Shown here: one piece after another, positions 1-6,069 of the stretch | Layout of the letters: the number at the start of each line of letters is the position of its first letter | Position numbering within the stretch: position 1 is the first letter of the stretch | Source: Pseudomonadota bacterium | GTDB lineage: Bacteria; Pseudomonadota; Gammaproteobacteria; Steroidobacterales; Steroidobacteraceae | NCBI GenBank assembly: GCA_021817875.1 | Contig: JAKAFQ010000054.1 | Coordinates: 1-13,115 of the forward strand | Reading direction: 5' to 3' | Length of the DNA: 13,115 nt | The notes under the pieces: generated by a model | What the model was told of the DNA's origin: nothing | Seen by the model: the letters and a program-made list of their open reading frames with translations, nothing else | Databases searched by the model: none | Made by a program: the position numbers and the translations under genes

Positions 1-32
1 CCGTCGTGCGCGGGGGCGAAGGTACGGATCAT
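1..32 (-). CDS. N-terminal start of an unidentified gene, cut by the left edge
   Basis: Reading the minus strand leftwards from an ATG at 32-30 gives MIRTFAPAHD and then the window ends. An AGGAG lies 7 bases upstream of this ATG, which is good spacing and the main reason to call it a start. The gene would lie downstream of the SSB-like gene on the same strand. An MIR..xPA.D beginning is seen in many GNAT acetyltransferases, but ten residues are far too few to assign a family, so the function is left open. Confidence 0.35.
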   Translation of the reverse strand, partial: MIRTFAPAHD

Positions 33-60
33 GGAGCGGCTCCTGGGCAGGTGTGGGACC

Positions 61-88
61 GGACCGCGGCCGGATCCGGCCGCGGTCC
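61..88. repeat. 28-bp perfect palindrome, possible terminator hairpin
   Basis: The arms GGACCGCGGCCGGA and TCCGGCCGCGGTCC are exact reverse complements with no loop base left over, centred on a GGATCC. It sits 18 bases past the stop of the SSB-like gene and before the next minus-strand start. As RNA it would form a very stable GC hairpin. There is no T-tract on either side, so it is not a canonical intrinsic terminator. It could attenuate transcription, protect a 3' end, or be a protein-binding palindrome. Confidence 0.5.
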
Positions 89-106
89 CGAAGCAGGCGG
101 CTGCCC

Positions 107-502
107 TCAGGCGCTCGCCGCAAGCGGCGGGCGCGCCTCGGTGCCGCCGTCCTCGGGCGCCTCGCGCCGGGATTTGCCGGGCGCGCCGAACCTGAAGCCC
201 TGCACGACGTACGAGTAGTCGTAACGCCGCTCGCCCTGCTTGTCGGTCCAGTTGTCGGCCCGCACCTGCGCCTCGACCAGCAGCTGATCGCCCCGGCGTG
301 CGTGCCGCGCGATCGTCTCGCCGAGCACACCGAACGCCACGAACCAGATGCTGGTGGCGATCTCCCGCTCGGCGCCCGCCTCGTCCCGGCCGGCATAGTC
401 GTTGCCGATCAGGCAGAACCTGACATAGGTGGTCTCGCCCTTGACCGTCAGCTCCGGATCGCGCGCGAGATGTCCGATGGCGGTGAGTGTGAAGCTGTTC
501 AT
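107..502 (-). CDS. ssb: Single-stranded DNA-binding protein (SSB-like, no acidic tip)
   Basis: The 131-residue product is one OB fold of the bacterial SSB family, which coats single-stranded DNA during replication, repair or transfer. Family landmarks are visible: IGHLARDPEL near residues 9-18, an aromatic-rich core strand around W53 (SIWFVAFG), and NWTDKQGERRY at 84-93, where W85 matches the DNA-stacking tryptophan of the KWTDQSG segment in E. coli SSB. After about residue 107 the tail is short and polar. It ends in PPLAASA and not in the acidic DDDIPF-type tip that recruits partner proteins, so this is probably an accessory paralogue and not the main chromosomal SSB. The ATG at 502 has GAGGA 7 bases upstream. 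A weak -10-like TAGACT (551-556, minus) lies upstream with no good -35. The family call is firm; the specific role is unknown. Confidence 0.88.
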   Translation of the reverse strand: MNSFTLTAIGHLARDPELTVKGETTYVRFCLIGNDYAGRDEAGAEREIATSIWFVAFGVLGETIARHARRGDQLLVEAQVRADNWTDKQGERRYDYSYVVQGFRFGAPGKSRREAPEDGGTEARPPLAASA

Positions 503-525
503 GTGCAGGTCCTCGTGATGGCTCG

Positions 526-544
526 CCGTGCCGGGTTGGCACGG
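526..544 (-). other. Leader hairpin upstream of the SSB-like gene
   Basis: CCGTGCC (526-532) and GGCACGG (538-544) form a perfect 7-bp stem with a 5-base loop, in the probable 5' untranslated leader of the SSB-like gene. SSB genes can be autoregulated through mRNA structure, but nothing here proves that. In DNA this GC-rich the stem could be chance. Confidence 0.3.
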
Positions 545-678
545 GGCAACAGTCTAGGAACCTGCGGCGGATTTGGAATCGCGTCAGGCTGCGCGTTTGT
601 GCAGAAATGCCGCTCCGGCGCCAGCGGCACCGCGCCGGCCGCTATCCTTTCCGACAGTCCTCTGCGGGGAGCGAACAC

Positions 679-900
679 ATGCCGCCAGACTGGTCTGCCG
701 GCCCGGAGCCGATCGAGGAGTGCATCGAGGCGCTCGATGAGCTCATCCTGAGCCTGCATCGGCATCCGCCGCGCGCGCTCGCCGAAGCCATGGGAGCGCA
801 TCTCGAGGCGCTGCTGCGCGCGCTGCTCGCCTCGGGCGAATGCTCGACGCGGGAAGTCAGAGACTTCCTGCGCGGGATCGCGCGCGGCATCGGATCGTGA
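679..900 (+). CDS. Small acidic helical protein of unknown function (73 aa)
   Basis: The ATG at 679 is preceded by GGGGAG at a spacing of about 7 bases, which favours it over an in-frame ATG at 607 that has no such site. The product has two predicted amphipathic helical stretches, roughly residues 11-27 (PIEECIEALDELILSLH) and 32-52 (ALAEAMGAHLEALLRALLAS), then EVRDFLRGIARG at the end. Third codon positions are strongly G/C, as expected of a real gene here. There is no signal peptide, membrane segment or metal motif; C15 and C55 are the only cysteines. I do not recognise the family. The gene diverges from the SSB-like gene and converges on the cytochrome operon. A TATCCT at 643-648 could serve as a -10, without a clear -35. 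Confidence 0.65.
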   Translation: MPPDWSAGPEPIEECIEALDELILSLHRHPPRALAEAMGAHLEALLRALLASGECSTREVRDFLRGIARGIGS

Positions 901-906
901 CGGGAT

Positions 907-949
907 AAAAAAATCGGGGCTTGCCGCGATCGAGTCACGACAAGCCCCG
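907..949 (-). terminator. Rho-independent terminator of the cytochrome operon
   Basis: CGGGGCTTG (915-923) and CAAGCCCCG (941-949) form a perfect 9-bp GC-rich stem with a 17-base loop. On the minus strand the stem is followed by a run of seven T (A907-A913 on the plus strand). It lies 50 bases after the stop of the diheme cytochrome gene at 999 and so ends that transcript. No T-run follows the stem on the plus strand, so it should not work efficiently for the small gene that ends at 900. Confidence 0.88.
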
Positions 950-998
950 CGTGAGCGCCGGCTGTCGCCAGCCGGCTCCGTGCCGTTACGGGGGGGCG

Positions 999-1649
999 TT
1001 ACGGCAACGATTCGAGATAGTCGGCCACCGCCTTCATCTGTCCGTCGTGCAGCGTCGAGGCCACGCCGTGCATGATGGCGACATTGCGCATGTTGCTCTG
1101 GAAGGAGGCGAGCTGCTTCAGGATGTACTCGGCATGCTGGCCCGCCAGGCGCGGGAACTGCGCACTGCCGAGCGCATCAGGACCGTGGCAGGCCGCACAG
1201 GCGGGCAGGCCCTGCGAGGGGATGCCGTGATGGTAGATCTCACTGCCTTCGGCGATCACGGCCGCCGAATGCGGCTTGCCCGGACCGGTCTTCTGACTCG
1301 AGAAGTATTTCGCCAGGGCGTCGATGGTGGCGTTCGACAATTGGCCCGCCATGCCCCACATGTAGCCCACCGCGTACGGATCCCCGCGGGTGTGTGCGCG
1401 AAACTCCTTGAGCTGCTGCTCGATGTACCAGGCCTTCTGGCCGGCGAGTCGCGGAAACATCGGGTTGACGCTGTTGCCGTCGACACCGTGGCAGGTGCCG
1501 CAGACCCCGACCGCGAGCTCCGGAGCCTGCTCCGGAGAGGTCGGGGCGCCCTGAGCGAGCACCGGCACGCTGACGGCAGTGAGGGCCGTCGCCGTAGCCG
1601 CCAGCAGACCACGATGCAACCAAACCTTGAAAGAATCATTGATGCGCAT
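999..1649 (-). CDS. Periplasmic diheme c4-type cytochrome (Cyc1-like)
   Basis: The 216-residue product has a signal peptide ending near residue 33 (PVLAQ) and two homologous monoheme class I cytochrome domains. Heme 1 binds at CGTCH (C50, C53, H54) and heme 2 at CAACH (C151, C154, H155). Each is followed by FPRLAGQ, the hallmark of the cytochrome c4 family. Aligning the two halves gives M97 and M193 as the likely sixth ligands. Cytochromes c4 carry electrons in the periplasm to terminal oxidases or to bc1. The start is the ATG at 1649, with GAGG 6 bases upstream; an in-frame ATG at 1673 would lie inside the preceding gene. The stop of the cytochrome-porin gene at 1658 is only 8 bases away, so the two are almost certainly co-transcribed. 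In Acidithiobacillus ferrooxidans a c4-type diheme cytochrome (Cyc1) directly follows Cyc2; this gene matches that role by type and position. Confidence 0.93.
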   Translation of the reverse strand: MRINDSFKVWLHRGLLAATATALTAVSVPVLAQGAPTSPEQAPELAVGVCGTCHGVDGNSVNPMFPRLAGQKAWYIEQQLKEFRAHTRGDPYAVGYMWGMAGQLSNATIDALAKYFSSQKTGPGKPHSAAVIAEGSEIYHHGIPSQGLPACAACHGPDALGSAQFPRLAGQHAEYILKQLASFQSNMRNVAIMHGVASTLHDGQMKAVADYLESLP

Positions 1650-1657
1650 GGTCGACC

Positions 1658-3100
1658 TCAGAATGCATACCACAGCATGAAGTACACGGTGTCATTGTCG
1701 GATGCGTTGCGGCCGACTCCATCATAGTTGTTGCTCGCTCCGTTGAATTTGCTGTAGTGGGTATACTGCAGCGCCAGCTTGACGTTGAGCCACGGCAGGT
1801 AGTCCACCTGGCCCACCAGCCCGTCGGTGTCCGGCGAGCCGTTGGCGCTGGTGATGACGCCGCAGCTCAACGGGCCGTTGTTCACGAGATCGCAGCCTCC
1901 GGGCGTCGTCGCCGGGTACAACAGGTTGTCGGTGCTGCCGGTGGTCGAAAACCACTGCAGCTGGGCACCGTACTTGCGCCGGTAGTAGTAGCTGGCCGCG
2001 ATCCGGCTGGTGTTCAGACTGTCTTCCCGGTTGGCACTTGCGCCTCCGAGGAAGCTCGCGAGGAGCTGCATGTTCTCGTGGATGTGCGTGCCGAGCACGG
2101 TGACGATGTTGTTCTCGCCGACGTACTGGTACTGGAAGTCCTCGGCGACATCCTGGAAGCGGTTGTCCGGGCCCTCGAGCAGCGAGCCGCCGCCCGGGTG
2201 CTCCTTGAATTCCGCGCCGTAGCCGCCGACTTCCAGGGAGTTCGCGCCCCAGTCGTACTCGTAGGCGAGCCGCCAGTAGGGCGAGACGCCTTCGATCACG
2301 TTGGAGAACGAGCCATCGAGCGGCCCAGCCTGGCCGGTCAGCGTGTTGACCTGGCCCTGCGCCGCCGTGCGGTATCCGCCGAACTCGACATACAGCGACT
2401 CATCCAGGTAGACGTAGGCGGTGAGGCCCGCCACGCTCTGCGCCAGGGCGCCGTCGATCTGGGTTCCGGCGAGCGGCGAGACCGCCGCGTCGCTTGCCGC
2501 GTAGGGGAAGCCCCAGGCCGGCGTGCTGTTCCACAGGTCCTGGACGGTCGGATTGTTGTTGAGTGACAAGCCGTAGGTCAGGGTGTGTTTGCCCGGCAGC
2601 ACGACCAGCTTGGCGAAGCGGATGTCGGTATTGTCGATGCCGATCGTACCGCTGTCGTTCCCGTAGGTGATCTGCGAGAACACGCCCATGTGCGGCGCGA
2701 TCTTGCCGGCATAGAACAGGCTGAGCTGCTGCGGGAAGCCCGCCGTACCGCTTTCGGTCACGCCCGGTGCCGCCGGGTTTCCGGTGCTGCCGTCGGGCAG
2801 CCGCTTGTTGAGCTGCGTATAGGAAATCTGCGTCATGATCGAGAACGTCGGGGTTCTCGACAGCGACAGCAGCTGCTGGCGGGCGCTGTTCGGCTCGCGC
2901 ACCTGCTGAAGATTGTCCAGCACGTAGCCGTTGGCCTTGAACACGCGACCGAAGTGCGTCAACTCCGGGAATACCGTATGGCATGCCGCGCAGGCCATGC
3001 CGGTCTGGCGCGCGAAGCTCGGCACCGCCTGCGCCGCCGGCGCCAGCAGTATCATCGCCGCAACAGCAGCCGCGAGCTGGAATCTAGTCTGCAATCGCAT
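1658..3100 (-). CDS. Outer-membrane cytochrome-porin fusion, Cyc2-like
   Basis: The 480-residue product starts at the ATG at 3100, with GGGAGG about 6-7 bases upstream; the longer frame to 3223 lacks this site. A signal peptide (residues 1-24, ending PAAQA) is followed by VPSFARQTG and a single heme site CAACH (C37, C40, H41), then PELTHFGRVFKANGY. This layout, a very short monoheme domain at the mature N terminus joined to a long beta-rich region, is that of Cyc2 outer-membrane iron oxidases (A. ferrooxidans Cyc2 is about the same length). The rest alternates polar and hydrophobic strands and ends YFMLWYAF, a terminal-phenylalanine signal typical of outer-membrane barrels. The only other cysteines, C403 and C413, could form a loop disulfide. 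I infer that the protein takes electrons at the cell surface and passes them to the c4 cytochrome encoded downstream. Related cytochrome-porins occur in bacteria not known to oxidise iron, so the substrate is unproven. Confidence 0.82.
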   Translation of the reverse strand: MRLQTRFQLAAAVAAMILLAPAAQAVPSFARQTGMACAACHTVFPELTHFGRVFKANGYVLDNLQQVREPNSARQQLLSLSRTPTFSIMTQISYTQLNKRLPDGSTGNPAAPGVTESGTAGFPQQLSLFYAGKIAPHMGVFSQITYGNDSGTIGIDNTDIRFAKLVVLPGKHTLTYGLSLNNNPTVQDLWNSTPAWGFPYAASDAAVSPLAGTQIDGALAQSVAGLTAYVYLDESLYVEFGGYRTAAQGQVNTLTGQAGPLDGSFSNVIEGVSPYWRLAYEYDWGANSLEVGGYGAEFKEHPGGGSLLEGPDNRFQDVAEDFQYQYVGENNIVTVLGTHIHENMQLLASFLGGASANREDSLNTSRIAASYYYRRKYGAQLQWFSTTGSTDNLLYPATTPGGCDLVNNGPLSCGVITSANGSPDTDGLVGQVDYLPWLNVKLALQYTHYSKFNGASNNYDGVGRNASDNDTVYFMLWYAF

Positions 3101-3115
3101 CTGTACCCTCCCGTA

Positions 3116-3132
3116 CCGCCACCCTGTGGCGG
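3116..3132 (-). other. Hairpin just upstream of the cytochrome-porin ribosome binding site
   Basis: CCGCCAC (3116-3122) and GTGGCGG (3126-3132) form a perfect 7-bp stem with a 3-base loop. In the mRNA it would end only three bases before the GGGAGGG ribosome binding site (3112-3106), and it falls within the roughly 40-base leader implied by the -10 element at 3148-3153. It could affect translation or mRNA stability. No known riboswitch or thermometer is recognised. Confidence 0.4.
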
Positions 3133-3147
3133 GGTGAAAGGAGCATA

Positions 3148-3153
3148 AGTATA
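3148..3153 (-). promoter_or_regulatory. Candidate -10 box of the cytochrome operon
   Basis: TATACT on the minus strand matches the TATAAT consensus at five of six positions. It would start transcription near 3141, leaving a leader of about 40 bases before the ATG at 3100. At 16-18 bases upstream there is no recognisable -35 hexamer, so an activator may be needed. Confidence 0.4.
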
Positions 3154-3191
3154 CGAAGCAGTGGCTGAAATCAGGGACTATCCCCCGGCGC

Positions 3192-3290
3192 GTTTCGCAA
3201 AACCGAAACACCGCGCACGGCACGGTCCCATTCGTAACACTAATGGACGCTGTTGGGTTTACGAAACGGGACTGCCGTCACGTTTACGAC
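3192..3290. promoter_or_regulatory. Cluster of TCGTAAAC-like motifs upstream of the cytochrome operon
   Basis: Between the DUF6600 gene and the -10 box, a stretch less GC-rich than its surroundings carries related short motifs. They are an inverted repeat GTTTCG-CAAAAC-CGAAAC at 3192-3209, TTCGTAACA on the plus strand at 3231-3239, TTCGTAAAC on the minus strand at 3257-3265, and GTCGTAAAC on the minus strand at 3282-3290. These lie about 40-140 bases upstream of the -10 box, where activator sites are usual. The regulator is unknown. Confidence 0.3.
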
Positions 3291-3327
3291 GCGGCCGAAC
3301 CCCGCCGCAGAGTGCCCGACGCAGCGC

Positions 3328-5637
3328 TCAGCGGCGGAAAACCACTCCGGGTGAGCGCAACGGTGCGGCGGCGAACCGCACCGGGCCCGGTCCGGGCCGC
3401 GGCGGCGCCCACCGGGGTGCGAGGGTGGCGTGCGGCGCGGGGCCGCCGAAGGCGCTCGCGCCCACCGGCCGGTACATCGGCGGTGGAGTCAGGGGTGGCG
3501 CATAGCGGGAGCCGGCGTCGAGCGGGGCTGTCGGGGCCAGCGGTTCATCCGTCACCGGCTGCGCCCGGTACATCGGTGGCGCGGACACGGCCGCGGCTTC
3601 AGCACCGCCGGCTCCGAAACTCATCTCGGCCCGCGGCGGGAAGCTCCTCGCGGGTGGCGCTGGAGCAGGACTCGGACGCTCAGCGCGGAAATGCGGCTGG
3701 AACCGTGGGGACGGGCGTACCTCACGGGGCGGGCTGTAGCGAGGCGGGCTCACGTAGCGAGGCGGGCTCACGTAGCGAGGGGGACTCACGTAGCGAGGGG
3801 GACTCACGTAGCGAGGCGGCGCCGGCCGGTACCGCGGCGCGCCGCCCGATCGGGGTGGCTGCGCGGGTCGAGCCGGCGCCCATATCCCCGGCGGCGTGCC
3901 TCGCCCACTCTGGGCCCACGGTGGGCGAGTCCCGCTGAGCGCCGGTCGCCCGGCACTCGGCTGCCCGCGCAGAACCGGCGCCGCGGCGGGCCCCCTGCGC
4001 GCAGCTCCTCCTGCCCAGGGCGGGCGATTGCTCGGTACGCCTGAACGCCCGAATGCCGGCGGACGCTGCAATCTCGACGCGCCCGGCACTCGCGGCGCGG
4101 TTCGCCACTGCAGCGCCGCGCCCGCCAGCCGCACCGGGACCGCCGGCCGGTTGGGTCGCAGATGCGCCCATTGTCCCGAGGTCAGGGGATGCCCGCCGTT
4201 GGCCCGAATCGCGGTCTGCTGCGCGACAAACGGCACCGGCGCCCGCGACGGGGCCAGCCGCGCCACCACCGGACGATCGACCAGGCGGCGGGGCGGGACG
4301 GCCGCCACTCGCGCGCCTGGACCGAGGACGCTCGCCTTAACGGGCGCGACGGCCGGAACCGCGCTCGTGAAACGCCTCATCATCCCGCCGTGCCGCGGCA
4401 GGACGATCCGGTGCGCGGCGACCGGCTGCGCGGTGGTGAATACGGTGCGCGGCACGAGCGTGAGCGCCCCGGGAACCGTGCTGTTCTGGTAAGAGACGGG
4501 CCTGTAATGCCCTCTGGACAGAGCGCTGATGACGTTGGGATTGACGCTCGTACTGTTCGTGGTGTTGATGTCGCGCACATAGCGGCGGCTCGCCGCGTAG
4601 CCCGGGCGATACACATCGCGGGGCCCGAGGGGGATCCAGCCCACGGCGCGCCGTGCGCCGCCCACCCTCCCGAGCGGGCCGTGCGTGAATGCCACCAGCG
4701 CCGGGGCAAAAATCGGCCGGACCACGCGTGGCCCCGGGACCCAGCACCAGCCGCCGTGCCACCGGCCCCATCGGCCGTAATGAAACGGCGCATAACCCCA
4801 GGGCTCCTCGTCGACCCAGGTCCAGCCCCAGGGCGCGACCCATGCCCAGTAGCCGACGCTATAGGGAGCCCAGCCCATCGGCACGACCGGAAACCAGGCA
4901 TACCCCCAGGTCGTGTATTGCCAATTGCCATAGTCCGCCAGATCATCCGCGCCCACCACGTCCGGCGAGACGTACTGCCCCACCGTCGTCGCCGCCGCAG
5001 CTTCCTGCCTGTCCCGCGCCATCGACCAGTCGTCGAAGGCATCGGGCGCTCCCAGGGTCGCGTAATCCGCCGTCAGTCTGTGCGTGCCCATGAACGTCAC
5101 GCTCTGCTGTGCACTCACCGGAAAGGTCTGGCCGTCACCGCTCGCCAAGGCCTCGCCGCTCACCACCCCGACGATGGTGGTGTCGCCGCTCTCGCTGACG
5201 TCCACGCGGTACGTCCCCGGCCGTTCGAGCGACAACGCGAGGTTGGGCGTGTCGATCTCGTCCTGCTCGCCATCGGCGAGTCCCCGCACGTGCACGATGA
5301 CTGTGCCGGCGGTCACCTGCATCTGCGCGGTGCGCCGATCGAGGTTGAGGAAGGAAAATCCGGTGAAGCTTCCCAGGCGGATGACCGCATCGCCGATGTC
5401 GAGCTCGGCGCGCGAGTGACGGTCGGCCCAGAGCCTGTCGCCGACGGTCACGGGCCGGTTGAGCTCGGCCGCGATCCAGTGGTGCGTGCCCGCGGGCTCG
5501 AGCGAGACGCTGCCCTCGATATCACTCAGCTGCGCGGCGCGCCCCGGCGGACTGTCCTGCGCGACCGTCACGGCGCTCATCGCGACGCACAGCGCCGCGG
5601 CGATGGCGGCCCATACCCCCGACGGATGGATTCTCAT
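3328..5637 (-). CDS. Secreted FecR-like / DUF6600 protein with Pro-Arg-rich tail
   Basis: The 769-residue product has a signal peptide (about 1-27, ending VTVAQ). A FecR-like beta-rich domain follows at roughly 33-190; the segments AQLSDIEGSVSLEP, VTVGDRLWADRHSRAELDIGD and VSGEALASGDG are typical of that fold. Next comes a Trp/Tyr/Gly-rich segment at roughly 235-330 (YGNWQYTTWGYAWFP, WVAPWGWTWVDEEPWGYAPFHYGRW), which is characteristic of DUF6600 proteins. The last 400 or so residues are low-complexity, rich in Pro, Arg and Ala, and include five PPRY copies near residues 606-634. The molecular function of DUF6600 is not established; a periplasmic or surface-bound structural or adhesive role is a guess. 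The ATG at 5637 has GGAG 8 bases upstream. It precedes the cytochrome pair on the same strand, but a 227-bp gap with its own -10 candidate suggests separate transcription. Confidence 0.85.
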   Translation of the reverse strand: MRIHPSGVWAAIAAALCVAMSAVTVAQDSPPGRAAQLSDIEGSVSLEPAGTHHWIAAELNRPVTVGDRLWADRHSRAELDIGDAVIRLGSFTGFSFLNLDRRTAQMQVTAGTVIVHVRGLADGEQDEIDTPNLALSLERPGTYRVDVSESGDTTIVGVVSGEALASGDGQTFPVSAQQSVTFMGTHRLTADYATLGAPDAFDDWSMARDRQEAAAATTVGQYVSPDVVGADDLADYGNWQYTTWGYAWFPVVPMGWAPYSVGYWAWVAPWGWTWVDEEPWGYAPFHYGRWGRWHGGWCWVPGPRVVRPIFAPALVAFTHGPLGRVGGARRAVGWIPLGPRDVYRPGYAASRRYVRDINTTNSTSVNPNVISALSRGHYRPVSYQNSTVPGALTLVPRTVFTTAQPVAAHRIVLPRHGGMMRRFTSAVPAVAPVKASVLGPGARVAAVPPRRLVDRPVVARLAPSRAPVPFVAQQTAIRANGGHPLTSGQWAHLRPNRPAVPVRLAGAALQWRTAPRVPGASRLQRPPAFGRSGVPSNRPPWAGGAARRGPAAAPVLRGQPSAGRPALSGTRPPWAQSGRGTPPGIWAPARPAQPPRSGGAPRYRPAPPRYVSPPRYVSPPRYVSPPRYVSPPRYSPPREVRPSPRFQPHFRAERPSPAPAPPARSFPPRAEMSFGAGGAEAAAVSAPPMYRAQPVTDEPLAPTAPLDAGSRYAPPLTPPPMYRPVGASAFGGPAPHATLAPRWAPPRPGPGPVRFAAAPLRSPGVVFRR
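3736..3820. repeat. 18-bp tandem repeat (4.7 units) inside the DUF6600 gene
   Basis: The unit GTAGCGAGGCGGGCTCAC repeats in tandem at 3736, 3754, 3772, 3790 and partly at 3808. Units 3 and 4 share the variant GTAGCGAGGGGGACTCAC, which points to duplication of a unit pair or local conversion. On the coding (minus) strand each unit encodes a six-residue VSPPRY step. Because 18 is a multiple of three, unit gain or loss would change length without a frameshift. Confidence 0.95.
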
Positions 5638-6069
5638 AGTGCGTGCTCCGGTGCCCGGGCCGCGGATCCGGTCCTGCTCGTCCCGGCGGTCCTCCGATCA
5701 GGGCGACATGATGGCAGGTATTCCTGACGCAAGCCTGACAGGAACCCCTCCGGGCGGGCCTGCATGGCGTGACGATCCATGCGTCGCTTATCGCGCGGTC
5801 GGGCTGAACCGGGCATGAACCCCCCGGGCCGCACGGCAGGGCGCGCTCCGGGCAGCGAGGGGAGAGCAGGAGCAGGCGCCACCCGGCGGGCCGGATATCC
5901 TGCGGCACAACCCCGGGAACGGCCGGCGGGCCGCACAGCCCTGGACCGGCCGGCATCCCGCGAGGGGCCGTATGGCTGCTGCCGCATGAACGATCGCCAG
6001 TGAGAATGATTTTTCCGTATAGCACACGGCGGGATGCCCCCGGAATTCCGCACTGCGTAGAATGCCCCG
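5638..6069. other. 432-bp divergent intergenic region, no convincing gene
   Basis: This lies between the divergent DUF6600 and MOSC genes. Short frames cross it on both strands, but none has a ribosome binding site with sensible codon use. The middle is very GC-rich, with an 11-bp direct repeat CCGGCGGGCCG at 5883-5893 and 5923-5933 and a possible stem between GGCCGG (5921-5926) and CCGGCC (5946-5951). The right end (about 5998-6023) is AT-richer and holds the possible promoter elements of the MOSC gene. Confidence 0.6.
6001..6015. promoter_or_regulatory. Weak Fur-box-like site
   Basis: TGAGAATGATTTTTC matches the 7-1-7 Fur pattern TGATAAT-N-ATTATCA at 10 of 14 positions, with a good left half (6 of 7) and a poor right half. 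It lies just upstream of a -10-like TATAGC at 6018-6023 before the MOSC gene. It is a candidate only, because the right half is weak. Confidence 0.25.

Noticed and set aside
921..1727. 268-codon plus-strand frame opposite the diheme cytochrome
   Set aside because: The opposite strand carries two CXXCH motifs and c4 signatures, so this is a shadow.
3101..3223. N-terminal extension of the cytochrome-porin to 3223
   Set aside because: It would put 41 residues before a clean signal peptide and include the -10 box and ribosome binding site of the start at 3100.
999..3327. A complete rus-type operon with oxidase genes and rusticyanin
   Set aside because: A terminator follows the diheme cytochrome directly and no cox or rusticyanin gene is present in the window.
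4162..5727. 521-codon open frame on the plus strand opposite the DUF6600 gene
   Set aside because: It is fully antisense to a gene with a clear signal peptide and domains. Its product is Arg/Pro-rich without fold signatures, typical of shadow frames in GC-rich DNA.
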